A stretch of 64,000 bases of DNA from Pampus argenteus (taxonomy: Eukaryota > Chordata > Actinopteri > Scombriformes > Stromateidae): the NCBI GenBank assembly GCA_036937835.1, contig CM072876.1:1707501-1771500 (forward strand), in the 5' to 3' direction. Made by a program: the position numbers and the translations under genes. A model generated the notes under the pieces. That model saw nothing but the letters and a program-made list of their open reading frames with translations. It had not been told where the DNA came from and did no database searches. Below are positions 1-12,284 of this stretch, piece after piece (position 1 is the first letter of the stretch; the number at the start of each line of letters is the position of its first letter).

Positions 1-190
1 TGACATCCTGACAGACAGATAAACAAATAGAAAAAAGACAGACGGATACAAAAAGCACAGACAACCAAAGAAAACAGGCCGACATGCAAACAGCAGACAG
101 GCTGATAAAGTTGATATACAAATACAGAGGCAGACAGACACGCAGACAGACAGGTGGACACATGAACACAGAGACAGTCAGACGTGCAGA
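1..190. repeat. Degenerate CAGA-rich simple repeat
   Basis: The window opens in a degenerate array of cagacaga/gacagacg words mixed with A-rich DNA. No gene is visible. The short ORF across it is composed of the repeat and is not believable as a protein. Confidence 0.5.
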
Positions 191-1241
191 TTGTCCCTTT
201 AGTCCTACAAAGAAGCGTAGGAAGTCCTGCCGGTCGGCCAGTTGTTTTAAACCATTTTTCCATTCACAAATTCTCAGACAGTGAAGTGTGCTGCTTCTGC
301 CCTGGTATGTGCACGTGTGTGTGTGTGTGTGTGTGAACGTGCGTGTGTGCTGTGTGATGCTCTGCAGTCTGAGGCCACAGCTGATTACTCGACTTCAGCT
401 GCAGTAAACCTGTTCATTTAAATCAGATTTGGTTTTTTTTGGAGATGTGACTCTAAAGATGGGAATTTTCTGGGATCTTACTTCCCAGAAAGACGCTGTT
501 AAACACGGCGGTTCGTTTACTGAAACCACATCTTCCACTGAAACCAGAGAAAACTACATTAGCACGTCTGGCTACAGCTAACAAGTGATGAAAGTCAACA
601 TTTGCTCTTGTTTCGGCCACTTTACGTTACATTATTATCTCTGATTGTGTTTCTCTCTGCTTCCAGCTTTTCATTCATTTGTATACAGTATGAAAATGAT
701 GCAGCATATCTGCTTTTATTTATTATCAGTTGCAGATTTTGTGTTGTCTGGGGAAGAAACAGCATCTTAAATGCAGTTACTACCTCTATGCCGTTCGGTT
801 CATCATTTCTAGACGTTGTAAACAAGCCAACAGTTTATCCAGACATTTTATTTGACAGTAAAACAAAAAGCACTCGTGATAAACGGTTGCTGGTAGCAAC
901 GTGTTACCAGGTCGAGGTTGGAGCAGAAAGTCGGTCAGTAAACTGCGACGACGTTTTTTCTTTCCTTTAACTTTGACAAACGTGGGTTGTTTCTCCGTTG
1001 CTCTTTATGACATTTCGTCCATATTTCTGTCCCTGTTTTTCCTTTTATATTAATTAATTAATTAATTGTTTAAGGATGGAGGATGTTGTGTTGCTGTACA
1101 GACTGTACAAACCAGAAGCTGAAATGAAGTGTATGATATAGAAAGTGAATCTGGTGTTAAGTTGCATGTAAACGTACTTCAGTATCCGTCTGTCTGTCTG
1201 ACCTATATTTGTACTTCTTCTATGGTACTTCTTCTTTGGTC

Positions 1242-1274
<33 letters not shown>

Positions 1275-2334
1275 TAACTCAGCCATGTCACGAAACACAA
1301 CCCAGCTTCCTCTTAGTATCCTTAAAACACACATACACACACACACACACACGCTCGATCAGGACAGGTGGCTGTATCACCTTGACGTCCAGTTTTACGA
1401 CACACACTCTACATTCATCTCTCCCCCCTCTCTTTCTCTCACTCTCTCTCTCTGCAGGTATAAGCCCCTTATACCTTCTGTGCTGCAAACGCTGCCAGGA
1501 CCACACACACTCTCACACACACACACACACACACACACACAGCAGGAAGTGGCAACATATCATAGCCTCTGGTCACTTGGCAAATGTAACTTTATGATGG
1601 AGGGATGATGGGAGAGAGGGGTGGACAGATGGAGGGAGGAAAAATAGGAGAAAAGATGAAGGGATGAAGGTAGAGGACACAACATTTTGATGATGGAGGT
1701 ATGTGTGAGGATATAACGCACAGGTTCTTCTTCTTCTGCTGATAATAATGTAGAAGGAGTGAGAACGTCTATTTCTCATTGTTTTTTCCCGTATCTTTCG
1801 TTCTTTCTGTTGTCACGCGTGTTTTGTGTTTTTCCGGGTTGTCCGTTCGTCCGTTTATTCATTAGATTTTGGTGGTCAAAGGTCAAAGGTCAAGGTCACT
1901 GCGACATCACAAAACAGATTCTTGGCTTACTATGACAAAGTTTCACACAAATGTCTGATAGGATAAAGTGAAGTGGATCCTCGCTGGAAAATGTCAATAT
2001 ATTGATAACTAAAAAATAGACTTAAAGTCCTTTTATTAAAAGTGGACAAACGTGGGTGTAAAGTGCAGCGTGACTGGTTGGCAGAGACTTTCTTTCTTTC
2101 TTTCTTCCCCCTCTCCTCTCTTTTTTTTTTACCTCTTTCAGTTGAATCTTCATAAACACACTTCTGACTTCTCAGAAAAGGCTGAGCTGCCTCCCCCTTC
2201 CTTCTCCATCAAAACGAAAGAAAACCGGTAAAGAGGCCCGGCGCTGTGAAGACATGGAAACTTAGAGAAGTTAACTGTTTTCTCTCTCTGCCAAACTTTC
2301 TCTGTGTCTCTTTCTTTCTCGTTTTTCTTCCTAG

Positions 2335-2396
<62 letters not shown>

Positions 2397-4900
2397 CTGG
2401 TATGTGGAGGCTCGTAAGTCACCTCTGATTTTCCACTCCCGCTGGGACACATCCCATTATCAGTTTTATATGAAAGTAGGAAATTCCTCTGTGGTCTGTG
2501 TGTGTGTGTGTGTGTAGTCTCAGGAGGCAGAGCTGCATGTGTTGCATACATGTGTGTGTGTGTTTGTGTCAGGTGGGAGGTTATGTGTGTCTGGCTCTAT
2601 AATGAGCAGCTTAACAGTGGAATAAAAACCCGGGTATTTTCCTTCTGCTACGGCCACAAAATCTTAAAAATCAATCTCACATTTTTCAATCAGTCCATCA
2701 CATCAATAAAGAAATGAAATGTGTCAATATTCTAGTTCAAATCTAAGTATCCATAATGTGTTTGTATGTTTTAGGTACTTGATGGACTGTTTGAATTAGC
2801 TGATGTTCTGCTGAGTGACTGCATGCTTTAATGAGCCAGACTCGTTGCGCCTCCCTCGGCCAATCGGAAGCTTCTCTTTTCTCGGTTACAAACAGGAATG
2901 TCGGTTGACGGTTTGCATGCAGAATTGTGAGACGTTTGGAAATGATTTGAAGCTTCAGTTTGTTGGTTTAAACTGGACGGGCTCGATGTTTGTGGAATCT
3001 TCTACATTCGTTGCCATTTTACATAAACAGGTGGTTTGTTTCGATGGACGGCTGATTGCTGGTTGGTTAAATGAAATGAATCGTGTAATTGTTGGCGACC
3101 GCGGACCTGCATGTCAACAGATGGTGATCTGTCTCTCCCCTCGTTTCCTGTCATCAATCTAATAAAGGTATACACGTCTCCCGCCTCAAACCAATAATCA
3201 TGTAATACATGGATGACCTGTTGATTTATTGGTTGATTGGTTTTTACACATTATGTGTTGTTAGCTCGTTAGCTATTAATTGATTTTGGATGCTTGCTTA
3301 AACGTTTGGTTGGTTGGATGACTGAATGGTCAGGACAGTCAGGATAATTGATTGATTGGTTGAACTTTGAACTCAGTTGGTAGCAACAGGTTATTCGATG
3401 TATTTCTTATTGGACGGTTGTTTTTGATGTGTCGTGATTGGAGTAAGATTTGGTTGAATGTGCCACCACTAGAAGAAAGTCTGCATCCGGTTATTTGTTG
3501 ATATATTCTGAAACTATATTTATTTTAAAATGTTGGTATTTTTTATGATTGTCTTTATTGAGTAGTTGAAAGTATAAAGCAACAAGAAGCGTGACAAGAG
3601 AAAAGCTGGAATGTGAAAAGGAAAGAGTGTTTGTTGGTGAGCTGGTTGTTTACATGGTTGCATAGTTGCTTGATTGTTTTGATAAGTTGATGCAAGGACA
3701 CAGCGAGAACAAATAATGGAGCGATGGAGCAAGACGATGAATGAAAACTGCTGTCAGAGATGGGGTCAGTGTAAAAAGAGATTAGGGAAGAGATGAGAAT
3801 AGAAGCCAAATTTTCCTCACCCCGAGGCCTTTTTACTTCCTAGTCTACGCTGAGCGGAAAGTCAACAGAGGAATATTCCACACCTCCCTCTCGTGTCTCC
3901 TCTTCACCTTGATCTTTCCAACTTCCAGTTTGGAAAGAAGGTTGGAAAATAAGTGTAAAGAGAGGGTTGTGATTCGCACGGTTTAATCCCTCGCCTTCAC
4001 AACATCACATTGCTTGATTGTTTTTTTTTCTTTTATCGGCCAGCCGACGGTGGTCAACAGATTCCAGGATTCACTTGCTTCTTGGCGCTTTAATGCGCTT
4101 CTTAGACCAGAATCAAACTCCAAACGATGGCGGCTGGTCCGGTCGACAAGCTTAGCAGACGCAGCCACAAGCTGCCAGAGTTTGGCTGGTGGCTGGTGGT
4201 AATTTCCCACCCTGCAGCCATGTTTTCCAGATGTTGTGGACCAGAGTCCAACTGGTGACCTTGTTGCATCTCACAGTTGAATTTTTCCCTTCATCATTTT
4301 TTTTTTTCCTTATTCTTTCCAGACTCACTGCACCAGTCAGCAAACAGAAGTACTGACTTTAAAACTATCTGAACGTGTCTGCTGCATGTTGACTCATAAA
4401 TGTGAATCAATATCAGAAGTTTTGATAAGTACTTTTACTTTAATGTCAATTGTCTTCTTGCTGAACGTCCTCGTTTCTGACAGAAAGAAGGTTTTGGCTG
4501 ATTTTGAGTTTTTCGTGGTGGTGACTATGAGTAACAGGACACACATGTTCAAAAGGCCTAATCAACTTTTCCTGGAACACTAAAGGCTTTAAAAAAAAAA
4601 GAAAAAGAAAGAAAAGAGTTAGGTTTTTAAATTAAATGATCATGTGTCATCCTTACATTGGAAATATTTTATATTCTTTGTCAATAAATCTCATAATTAA
4701 TGATGGATTAACACATTGTTGGCTGAGGGAGGATTTGGGAAGACTGTTGCATGACTCTTTGTAATACTTTTACTCTCCTTCACTGCACAAAAGTCACGCT
4801 TAAAGTCGATCATCATTAGAAAATCTAAAACATAAGCAATTTCTGAAGACCAATAATTCATGAGCTTTTCCTTTTAAAGCCTCCAGTGTCCTAAAACTTA
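191..4900. other. Non-coding stretch, no gene recognised
   Basis: I see no conserved coding exon here. The stretch holds GT tracts at about 1243-1272 and 2337-2393, CA tracts at about 1327-1352 and 1506-1541, short TTTC runs near 2091-2106, and several degenerate TTGATTGGTTG words at 3220-3430. Open frames such as 602-970 lack any recognisable motif, and their composition matches the surrounding DNA. It is probably flanking or 5' intronic DNA of the downstream hivep2 gene, which is inferred from position only. Confidence 0.5.
2337..2393. repeat. (GT)n microsatellite, about 28 units
   Basis: An uninterrupted GT dinucleotide run, one of the longest in the upstream region. Confidence 0.95.
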
Positions 4901-4923
4901 CATCATCTCCATTAGACTCTATG

Positions 4924-5028
4924 TTTACATTCACACTAATGATCTTAACCTGATTAAGGCTGTACTACTACTGCTCAAATGATATTATCATAATTATGGT
5001 TATGAGATAATTAGTGTAAATGGAACCA
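4924..5028. mobile_element. Possible MITE (imperfect inverted repeat)
   Basis: The left edge reads TTTACATTCACACTAAT and the right edge reads ATTAGTGTAAA. Their inner flanks (cttaacctgatt and ataattatggttat) are also roughly complementary when inverted, giving an imperfect terminal inverted repeat of about 30 bp around a short core. This looks like a small non-autonomous DNA transposon. No transposase is present, and target-site duplications were not resolved. A copy-number search would decide. Confidence 0.35.
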
Positions 5029-5118
5029 AGATGACACACTTGAATATCTGCCCAACTTTGCTCTTTTTTAAAAGATATTTTGTTCTTAAAGGACAACAGA
5101 CAAAAGAAACGAGTTTTT

Positions 5119-5366
5119 CACATTTCCAGCTCTGTATTTATATTTTGGGGCTCTACAGGAATATCTGTTTGTATGATTTATAGTTAAAAACCCTTATTTT
5201 TCTTATATATCCCCTCAGTTCTGAATGAAACAGGCTGTTTTAGCTCCTGTCTCTTTAAGGCCCGCCTCCTGATGAGTTCACTCTGTTCTGATTGGTCAGC
5301 ATCAGGAAGCTACTCTCTTTCTTTTCTTTTTTTTTCGTTCAATACTCGAAATATAAACAAATCTGA
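5119..5366 (+). repeat. Interspersed repeat, copy 1
   Basis: This segment shares an ordered set of words with 20267-20502: acattt(c)cagctct at the left edge, then ctgtctctttaaggcccgcc, then the block ctctgttctgattggtc, and finally caaatctga. The spacing is similar and the order is identical, so both are diverged copies of one dispersed family of about 240 bp. The class is not recognised and there is no coding potential. Confidence 0.6.
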
Positions 5367-5575
5367 TCAGAAATATGCAAGTTGTAACGCCAACAACCCG
5401 TTACAACCTTAGCAACAAAGGCTACCGCCGCTTGTGAGCATGTGCGAACAATCTGATGTCATCACGAGGAGGAAGTGGAGGTGTGTTAGTCCCCGTTGAT
5501 GGATAAATAGCTGTGGTATTATAATCGGGTTGATGCTCGGGTTCATGTCAGCTGCTGTGAGTCATGGAGTCGTTC

Positions 5576-5636
5576 ACATGGTTAAAACATGCTTAAAACA
5601 TGCTTAAAACATGCTTAAAACATGGTTAAAACATGT
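5576..5636. repeat. 11-bp tandem repeat forming a p53-type half-site array
   Basis: About five copies of acatgcttaaa, period 11. Three units contain a perfect match to the p53-family half-site RRRCWWGYYY (AAACATGCTT at 5585-5594, 5596-5605 and 5607-5616). A fourth, at 5618-5627, matches 9 of 10. The half-sites are separated by one base. The repeat is directly visible; a regulatory role is inferred. Confidence 0.8.
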
Positions 5637-5764
5637 AGAGGAGCTGTGCTGTAGATTAAGTGTGATCATGTTGTTAGAAGTCGTCCAATAAAAAGGGACC
5701 CAGCTCTGCACAGCTGGATGGCTTCATTTTCCTCTTTGGAAAAGCTCAGTACAGGCAGATGGAA

Positions 5765-5923
5765 ACACACACACACACAGACACACACACACACACACAC
5801 ACACACAGATGGTGAGGCTGACTTGTGTGTTTTGACAGACATGAAACAGAAAAACACTGTCATAGTTTTTCCCGGCCTTCCTCCTGGCAGACCGGAGTGA
5901 GAGGACGACTCGGAAAAATCTGA

Positions 5924-5954
<31 letters not shown>
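5765..5954. repeat. Paired (CA)n and (GT)n microsatellites
   Basis: A CA run at about 5765-5807 is followed by a GT run at about 5926-5954. In a transcript the two could base-pair around a loop of about 120 nt. Confidence 0.8.
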
Positions 5955-5989
5955 CACATGTGACTGTCCACTTCTCTGTCACTGTGTGT

Positions 5990-6705
5990 TTCTACCCCCC
6001 CTCTTTCTTTTTCATTGCTCCCCCTCCCTTCTCATCTTTATCTCCCTACTTTGCTCCTCACTCCTTCTCTCCCCCTTTGTCTTTTTCTCCTCCTCCAGTT
6101 TCTCCCCCATTTTTACCTCATCACCTTTCCACCATTTCTCTGCTCTCACATTTATCCCTTTCTTGTCTGTTCTTTCCTCCCTTCTCTTTTCCTTCTCCTC
6201 CTTTTTTTCTCCGTTTCTCCTGCTCTCTCACTTCCTCTTTCCCCCATGACCTCTCTTTCTTTCTCCTCCTCTCCTCTCCTTGCTCTTCCTGCTTGTCTTA
6301 CCCCCTATCGTTCTCTCTTACTCCACCTCCTTTCTCTCCCCCTCTGCCCTCTACTCTTCCTCCCTTTCTCTCACCTTTCTCTCCTCCTCTGTCCTCTCCT
6401 CTTCCTCCCCCTCTCTCACCTTTCTCTCCTCCTCTGCCCTCTCCTCTTCCTCCCCCTCTCTCACCTTTCTCTCCTCCTCTGCCCTCTCCTCTTCCTCCCC
6501 CTCTCTCACCTTTCTCTCCTCCTCTGCCCTCTCCTCTTCCTCCCCCTCTCTCACCTTTCTCTCCTCCTCTGCCCTCTCCTCTTCCTCCCCCTCTCTCACC
6601 TTTCTCTCCTCCTCTGCCCTCTCCTCTTCCTCCCCCTCTCTCACCTTTCTCTCTTCCTCTGCCCTCTCCTCTTCCTCCCCCTCTCTCCCCCTCTCCCTCT
6701 TATTT
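5990..6705 (+). repeat. Polypyrimidine tract of about 700 bp
   Basis: The plus strand is almost only C and T for about 0.7 kb, and it includes the 45-bp minisatellite. Reading frames stay open only because stop codons need A or G, so the long Pro/Ser/Leu ORFs here are artefacts. Mirror-symmetric homopyrimidine DNA can form triplex structures. Confidence 0.85.
6331..6690 (+). repeat. 45-bp minisatellite, 8 copies
   Basis: Eight units of exactly 45 bp, beginning tttctctcctcctctgccct and ending ctctctcacc. The units from 6421 to 6645 are essentially identical. Substitutions are concentrated in the outer copies (6331-6375, 6376-6420 and 6646-6690), which is typical of arrays homogenised from the centre. 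Confidence 0.95.
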
Positions 6706-6847
6706 CTTCTTCGTGGTGATAATATTTAACGTTTGTGTGACAGACAGTAAAAGGAGCAGGAAGGGGGGGTTCTGATTCATGCTTGCGGTGACCACTTCCT
6801 CTGCCACATCCTGTTTATTTCCTGTTGCACTAGTGATTGGACTCCCT

Positions 6848-6890
<43 letters not shown>
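6848..6890. repeat. (CA)n microsatellite
   Basis: About 21 CA units, ending roughly 90 bp upstream of the candidate exon at 6981. Confidence 0.9.
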
Positions 6891-6891
<1 letters not shown>

Positions 6892-6980
6892 CTCTTAACA
6901 CACAGACCATGATATACTGTACACACGTTCACATTGAGACACACAAACACTCATGTTGTGTGTCTTGTGTTTTCTCACAG

Positions 6981-7050
6981 GATGGCAGCATGAAGACACC
7001 TTTTGTCGAGACTCCCATTGAAACCAAATTCTTCACATGCAGACCTGCAG
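6981..7050 (+). other. Candidate non-coding (5' UTR) exon
   Basis: A 70-nt block is bracketed by a strong acceptor (pyrimidine-rich tract ending tttctcacag) and a strong donor (CAG then gtaagc). One frame is fully open from an internal ATG, but there is no recognised protein match. Vertebrate HIVEP genes have untranslated exons separated by large introns, so this could be a leader exon of hivep2 about 23 kb downstream. It could equally be a chance pair of good splice sites. RNA evidence is required. Confidence 0.3.
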
Positions 7051-10000
7051 GTAAGCCGTCGCTACGCAGCACAGCGCCACAAACATCCAGCCGTGTCTCC
7101 TGCTCGGGGTTTTTATTGGACGGTGTTTGACTGAGCAGCATGAGTTGTGTAACATGAATCTTCTGGGTGTGATGAAGTGTGTAAAGTTCACAAACGGAGC
7201 AGCGTGTTCCTAAAAAGCTGGTTTTCCAGCCGTGTTCTGCACGTTCACATTTCCAAGGTGGTTCAGGGTTGTGTCCGTAACCTCTGGATGTTTTTTACAC
7301 TCAAAACAACAACTTTATCCACTTCAGAGTGGAAGAAGAAGAAGAGATGATTCTAATGTGAAAAACAACATTTTTACAGTGAACATCTGAAGCGAGGAGG
7401 TCAGAGACGGCTGCTTTTTCCACACTGACTCATTTTTGTTGTTTTGGATTTGACATTAAAAAGCTGCTTTTATTTGTGTTTACATTCACCATCAGATGAA
7501 CAACACTTTTTACACGTTTCTTGTTTTGTTTTTTTAATCATATTACAGTTATATTTAATTTCATACTCTCAGATATCAGTATAAATGCTCGAACTGCAGC
7601 CATCTTATTTTGGACATTTCGTTTTGTTGTTTTGTCCTCAACAACACAACATAAACAAACATGTCTTTGTCCAGAATGTGACGTTTGCGTCCTTCACTGT
7701 GTTTGCATGATGCTTGAGCCTCAGTGAAACATCAGTTTCTTTACTTTGGTCATGGGACAAGATTCAAGCATTGAAATGTTTGTCATGCTAATTAGTGGCT
7801 GTTTGTAATCGTCGGTGGCAGCTTGACAACCTGAGCGGGACCTGGCATTCAGATGCCAGTTGGGTCAGACATTTGAGCTTAGCCTAAGCAGATAGGCGTG
7901 GTATGAGGCCTAATTAGACGGCTAATTACCTGCTAGTTGCATGACTGAAGGTAGGACTCATTTGGTCAGAGAATAGCGTGAAAGGCGTCTGACATAACTA
8001 GTGGCTATTTGCCAGCAGGGATGATGGCTTGACTCCCGAGCGGCCCGTGGCTCTTTAACCTCAGTAGGCGGTTACGTCAGGTCGCAGTTAGAGACTGTTG
8101 TCACCTGTCAGAGAGAGATCAGTAGATTTATGATGCCGCTGCAGGGTAAATGACACCTCGTTGGGGATGCTCACCCAACTTTTGATCACATTTCATTATG
8201 TTGCAGCTTAAAATCTCTCAAATTGAAGCCAAGAGTCGTCACTTTAAACTCTTACTCACCGTTTCAGTTCAAGTCCAACATGCAGAAGCACAGAGCCAAT
8301 ACAATGGAAAACATATGACTGTACCAGTGCTTTCTGGTTGCATAGTAGAATAATTCTTCATCGGGCCAACTGCTGCCGAGGCAGTCACATGTCCTTGAGG
8401 TACTGTATGAGCGTTATTTTTAGGATTGTGTCATAAGTTGGCCGGTTAGCAGCTATTACTAGCCTTAAGATGTTTTTGTGAATGCGCCTCTTTGTTTTCA
8501 GCCTGCGTAACTGGCACAGACACATGATACTGAAGTGTGTCTGGACCTCGAGCTCCTTCTCGCTGTATCAAATGTGTGTAATCCTGTTGCTGAACAGGTT
8601 AGTCTTGTATCGGAGATGTTTCTGTTTAATCATACACCAGTATGGAGCCAAATTGACAGACTGTACTTTCTTTCAGGTTAAAGATCAGCTGGTTTCAGAC
8701 CTGATTTGACTGGTTTCTTGATTGTTTTTACAGATTATAATATAAAACTAGCTATCCCGGTCCTGGTCTCTTTGGTTTCTCTGGTATTTCTGGTATTTTT
8801 TCTTATGATCAGCTGGTTTCTGTGCTGTTTCTTTGGTCTGAAAGCAGAAAAAAGAGGGAAAATTCCTTGAATCTAAATAGTTACAACAGCAAGAGAGGAC
8901 AGAATTTCAATGTGACCACAACCAAAAATGGAACGAGAAGTCAGCTGTAAAACACACACACATTCCTGGGAGCTAAATTACCATCAGCCGGAGCAGCTTG
9001 GATGATTTTGGTTTGAAGCAGACACTGTGGTTGGTGGACGAAATAAGTAAGTTATAAAGCTGTAAAAGAATATGTTACCTGCCCTAACACGCTTACAAAC
9101 ACACACGCAGTAATAAAAACATCACCCAGAGGTATTAAACAGGCTATAAAGGTAGTAGTACGAGTTGTACAAGCCAAACTACAAGAAGATATGGAAAAAC
9201 AAATCAGTACGAGACTAAATGATGCAATGAGGAACAGCACTTTGAGCTTGTGATGATGGTTTAATGCTTTGTGATCTCACACACACACATTGACTTGCAT
9301 TCGTAACCCTAAACTTACCTTAACTTTCACCCTAGAATCAATGGTTTACCTTAAGGGGACTAGTTTAAGGGGCTTTTTTCACCACAACAACTGTGTAAAC
9401 GGATTTATGTCCCCACAACGTGAGGAATACCTGGACCACACACTCTCTCGGCAGCTCGCCGTGTGCCAAGGTTATGAAATGATTTGCATGCGTGCGCCTT
9501 TCAACACGATTCTTCTTTGCCTCCATTCAAGCCGAGACACGACTCTGGAAAGATAAAAATAGACCCTCGCTGACCTCTTCTTTCTCTCCCTCCTCACCCT
9601 CACCCTGCATCCTCACCCTCTCTCCCCCACCTCCGTCTCCAGTCTGATATTGTTGCAGCTGTCTTGCACAGGCAGATGGGAGTTCAGGGTCGAGGATTCG
9701 AGGATTTTTACTCTCCCCACTGGGAATGAGGCTTTTAATCAACACAATACGTGATCACAATAGTCTAAATATACAGAAACATGAGATCAATTGAAACAAT
9801 ACACACAGTTATTCAGTGATTCATCAGTGAAATACGGTGCAAGAATTTGTTTGGTGTTCAGTTTTGTTGCAAACTTGTGGTCCAGAGTGCAGAATGAACG
9901 TGAATGTCAAACAGTTTGAACTGGCTCAGATTACAGGTCACCGCAGTGTTTGGATAGAGCTAAACAGCAGAATAATTCAGGGGTAAATGCGGCCCACACT

Positions 10001-12200
10001 CGCCCAGTCGCCCCTGACAACCTCCAGAGGCGGTAAGAGTATAAATCCCGTTTATCTCTGCAGCCCCGTGCAACAGCAACAACGTAAATGTAAAGTAAAT
10101 GTTCTCATGTGAAAATGCACAGAAAAGCAAACAGGTGGCAAACAGCTGGAAGCGTAACGTTAAACTAGCTGCGAGTATTGAAAATATTAACTCATAAAAA
10201 ATAACAGATTGTTGTGGACGAGGAACAAGCGAGTGTCTGCTACCAATTAAGGCCCGAGCGAACTCGACAGCAACGACAACAGCTGCATAAAACCGTCCTC
10301 GTCTCTGCATTAGATGACTTTTTGGAGAGTCATAAAGACATTTATCCTTGAGCCAATTCTGAGAGGCCCAACATTATACATTCAATGGAGGGTTCAAAAG
10401 GAAGGACAATAATAAGATTGTTCCCGTGGTGTAATAAATGTAATCTGGTTAACTTCCACCTCAACACAAGCAGACATCTGACAAATTAGAGGTGAAATTT
10501 GAATAAATGACTGGAGAGAAGTAATGAGGGCTCCGTGCACGGCGCGGTTCAAAGCACGAAATAAAGAAATATTTTGATTATGGTGCAAACTGACATCAGA
10601 CGTTTATGCTGTAAAACGCATCATGTTGTTGCTTAAATGGACTCAGGTTGTCTGTAGCTGAGGGGTGATTTGACTCTTTCTTTCTCTCCGCGGTGCCTCA
10701 TTGATGCAGCTGTAACCTTCAACGTTTTGCTGAGTGTGCAGTAGCAACGCTTGAATAATGAGCTTCAGGGCTGCACGTTGTACTCCACTAACCTGCATCA
10801 GCTCGCTACTGGAGGAAGGGACGTTGTGAAAGATGCACTTCTTTATGATAATACATCTGGTTTACAGTAAAACATCACCGCAACCCGGCGGTTGGCCAAT
10901 CAGAGATGACGTCATTGATCTACTTCTCTCTTCGTGGGAAAAGTTTGGTTTTCTAATAAAAAAATAACTATAAAGTTTTCTAATAGAGAAAATCTTACAG
11001 TTTGTTTCTGATTGGATTAAACTGTTAAATGTGTCATCGCTTTGGAGCCCAAACTGTGTGTTTTAGGTTCTTCAGGAACATTTAATGTCGGGACTAAAAC
11101 CAATGAGACCAACAAATGACTCTGAACTTCCTGTTTGACTTATTATTTCACAAGAAAAGACATGACAAGTTTAAAAATACAACTTCCAGCTTTCGTAGAT
11201 CCTCTTTTGACCCACCGACCAGACCGGTCCAGAGTTTTTAGGAATTAAATCATGTTGAAACTCACCCAGACTCCTATATGGAGAACCATCAGAGGTCTGG
11301 ATGGTTTCAGCATCAACATGTAATAATAATAATAATTTGATACCACTAATATCACTTTGACTTGAGGTTTAACAACAGCAGAACATTTAATTTTTGAGCA
11401 TACATTTCACTTTTTCCATTAGGTAATGGACAGATCCATGAACGCAGGAAGTTTATTTTTTCAACTTTAGCCGCGAGGTATGTGAACGTGTGTGTGTGCT
11501 CTTGTATTTCCATCTTTGGGGGGACAAGTTTCGGTTTGAGGACATTTTTGGAGATTGAGGACATCTTGTCTGGTCCTTTTCAAGATTTAAGACGTGGTTT
11601 TGGGTTCGAGTGGAGGGTAAAGGTTCGTAGTTGTAATAGTAAAGGTGAGCAATGTCAGTATAAGTGTGAAAGTGTTTCTTTAGTTTTTATCGTCTGTCGC
11701 CCAGTTTTTTGTTTTAAAATTTCATTAAAATAAGTAGTTTACAATAGTTTTTAAAAGGTTTTCAGTCTTTGTTTCATCTGGCTCTGTCTCTGCTCTCCCT
11801 GTGTTCAGTTAAATTCAAACATCCATCGTTGGCACAGCCGTCACGACTGTGTTGCCAAAGCAATAAAATACATAACAATCTAGAGCTTGTGTGTGTGTTG
11901 ATGTATTTCCCATCAGTCCCGCTCAACCTTACACAACCCTTTACCAGAATCCACCACTGACACACCAGCACCACATCACCAGTCAGCTGTTTGACTTAAA
12001 AAAAACGACAGCAGAAAAGTATTCGTGCAGCTTGCAGCAGGACACACCTGTAGAAGTGGAAAGACTGATTTCTGGATTGTTTTCGTTTTTATTTTTATTT
12101 TTTAAGTTAAAGGATAAATATCCTGCAGCGGTTGCATGATGCTCCTGATACATGTAAGAGGGCTTAAATGTGGCTCGCCTGGGTTAAAAATCTCAAAAAA
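7051..12200. other. Non-coding stretch, low repeat content
   Basis: No coding exon recognised. The part at 7740-8130 is non-repetitive and contains several TAATTA-type homeodomain words and an 18-bp hairpin (CTGGCAT/ATGCCAG, 7842-7859), so it could be a conserved enhancer. Two stretches, near 9285-9450 and 11490-11650, resemble fish dispersed sequence containing 'tgtccccacaacgtgagg' and 'ttgtatttccatctttgg' words. The class is unassigned. Confidence 0.45.
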
Positions 12201-12222
12201 CACAAAATAGACGATGCAAACG

Positions 12223-12284
12223 CACCTGGCGACACACCTGACGACACACCTGACGTCACCTGACCACACCTGACGACACACCTG
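12223..12284. promoter_or_regulatory. Cluster of six CACCTG E-boxes
   Basis: CACCTG starts at 12223, 12235, 12247, 12257, 12267 and 12279, with spacing 12, 12, 10, 10 and 12 bp. The core is that bound by ZEB and Snail-type zinc-finger repressors and by some bHLH factors. The array arose as a short tandem repeat (acacctgacg-like). Function is inferred. Confidence 0.5.

Noticed and set aside
602..970. 122-codon ORF with a hydrophobic start
   Set aside because: Resembles a signal peptide only by chance composition; no conserved sequence or splice structure was seen.
6351..6644. Glu/Arg repeat ORF on the minus strand
   Set aside because: Reverse-strand translation of the same 45-bp minisatellite; no start context, splice support or homology.
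5927..6775. 282-codon Pro/Ser-rich ORF and overlapping frames
   Set aside because: The pyrimidine-only strand cannot form stop codons, so all frames are open through the 45-bp minisatellite. The translation is repeat, not protein.
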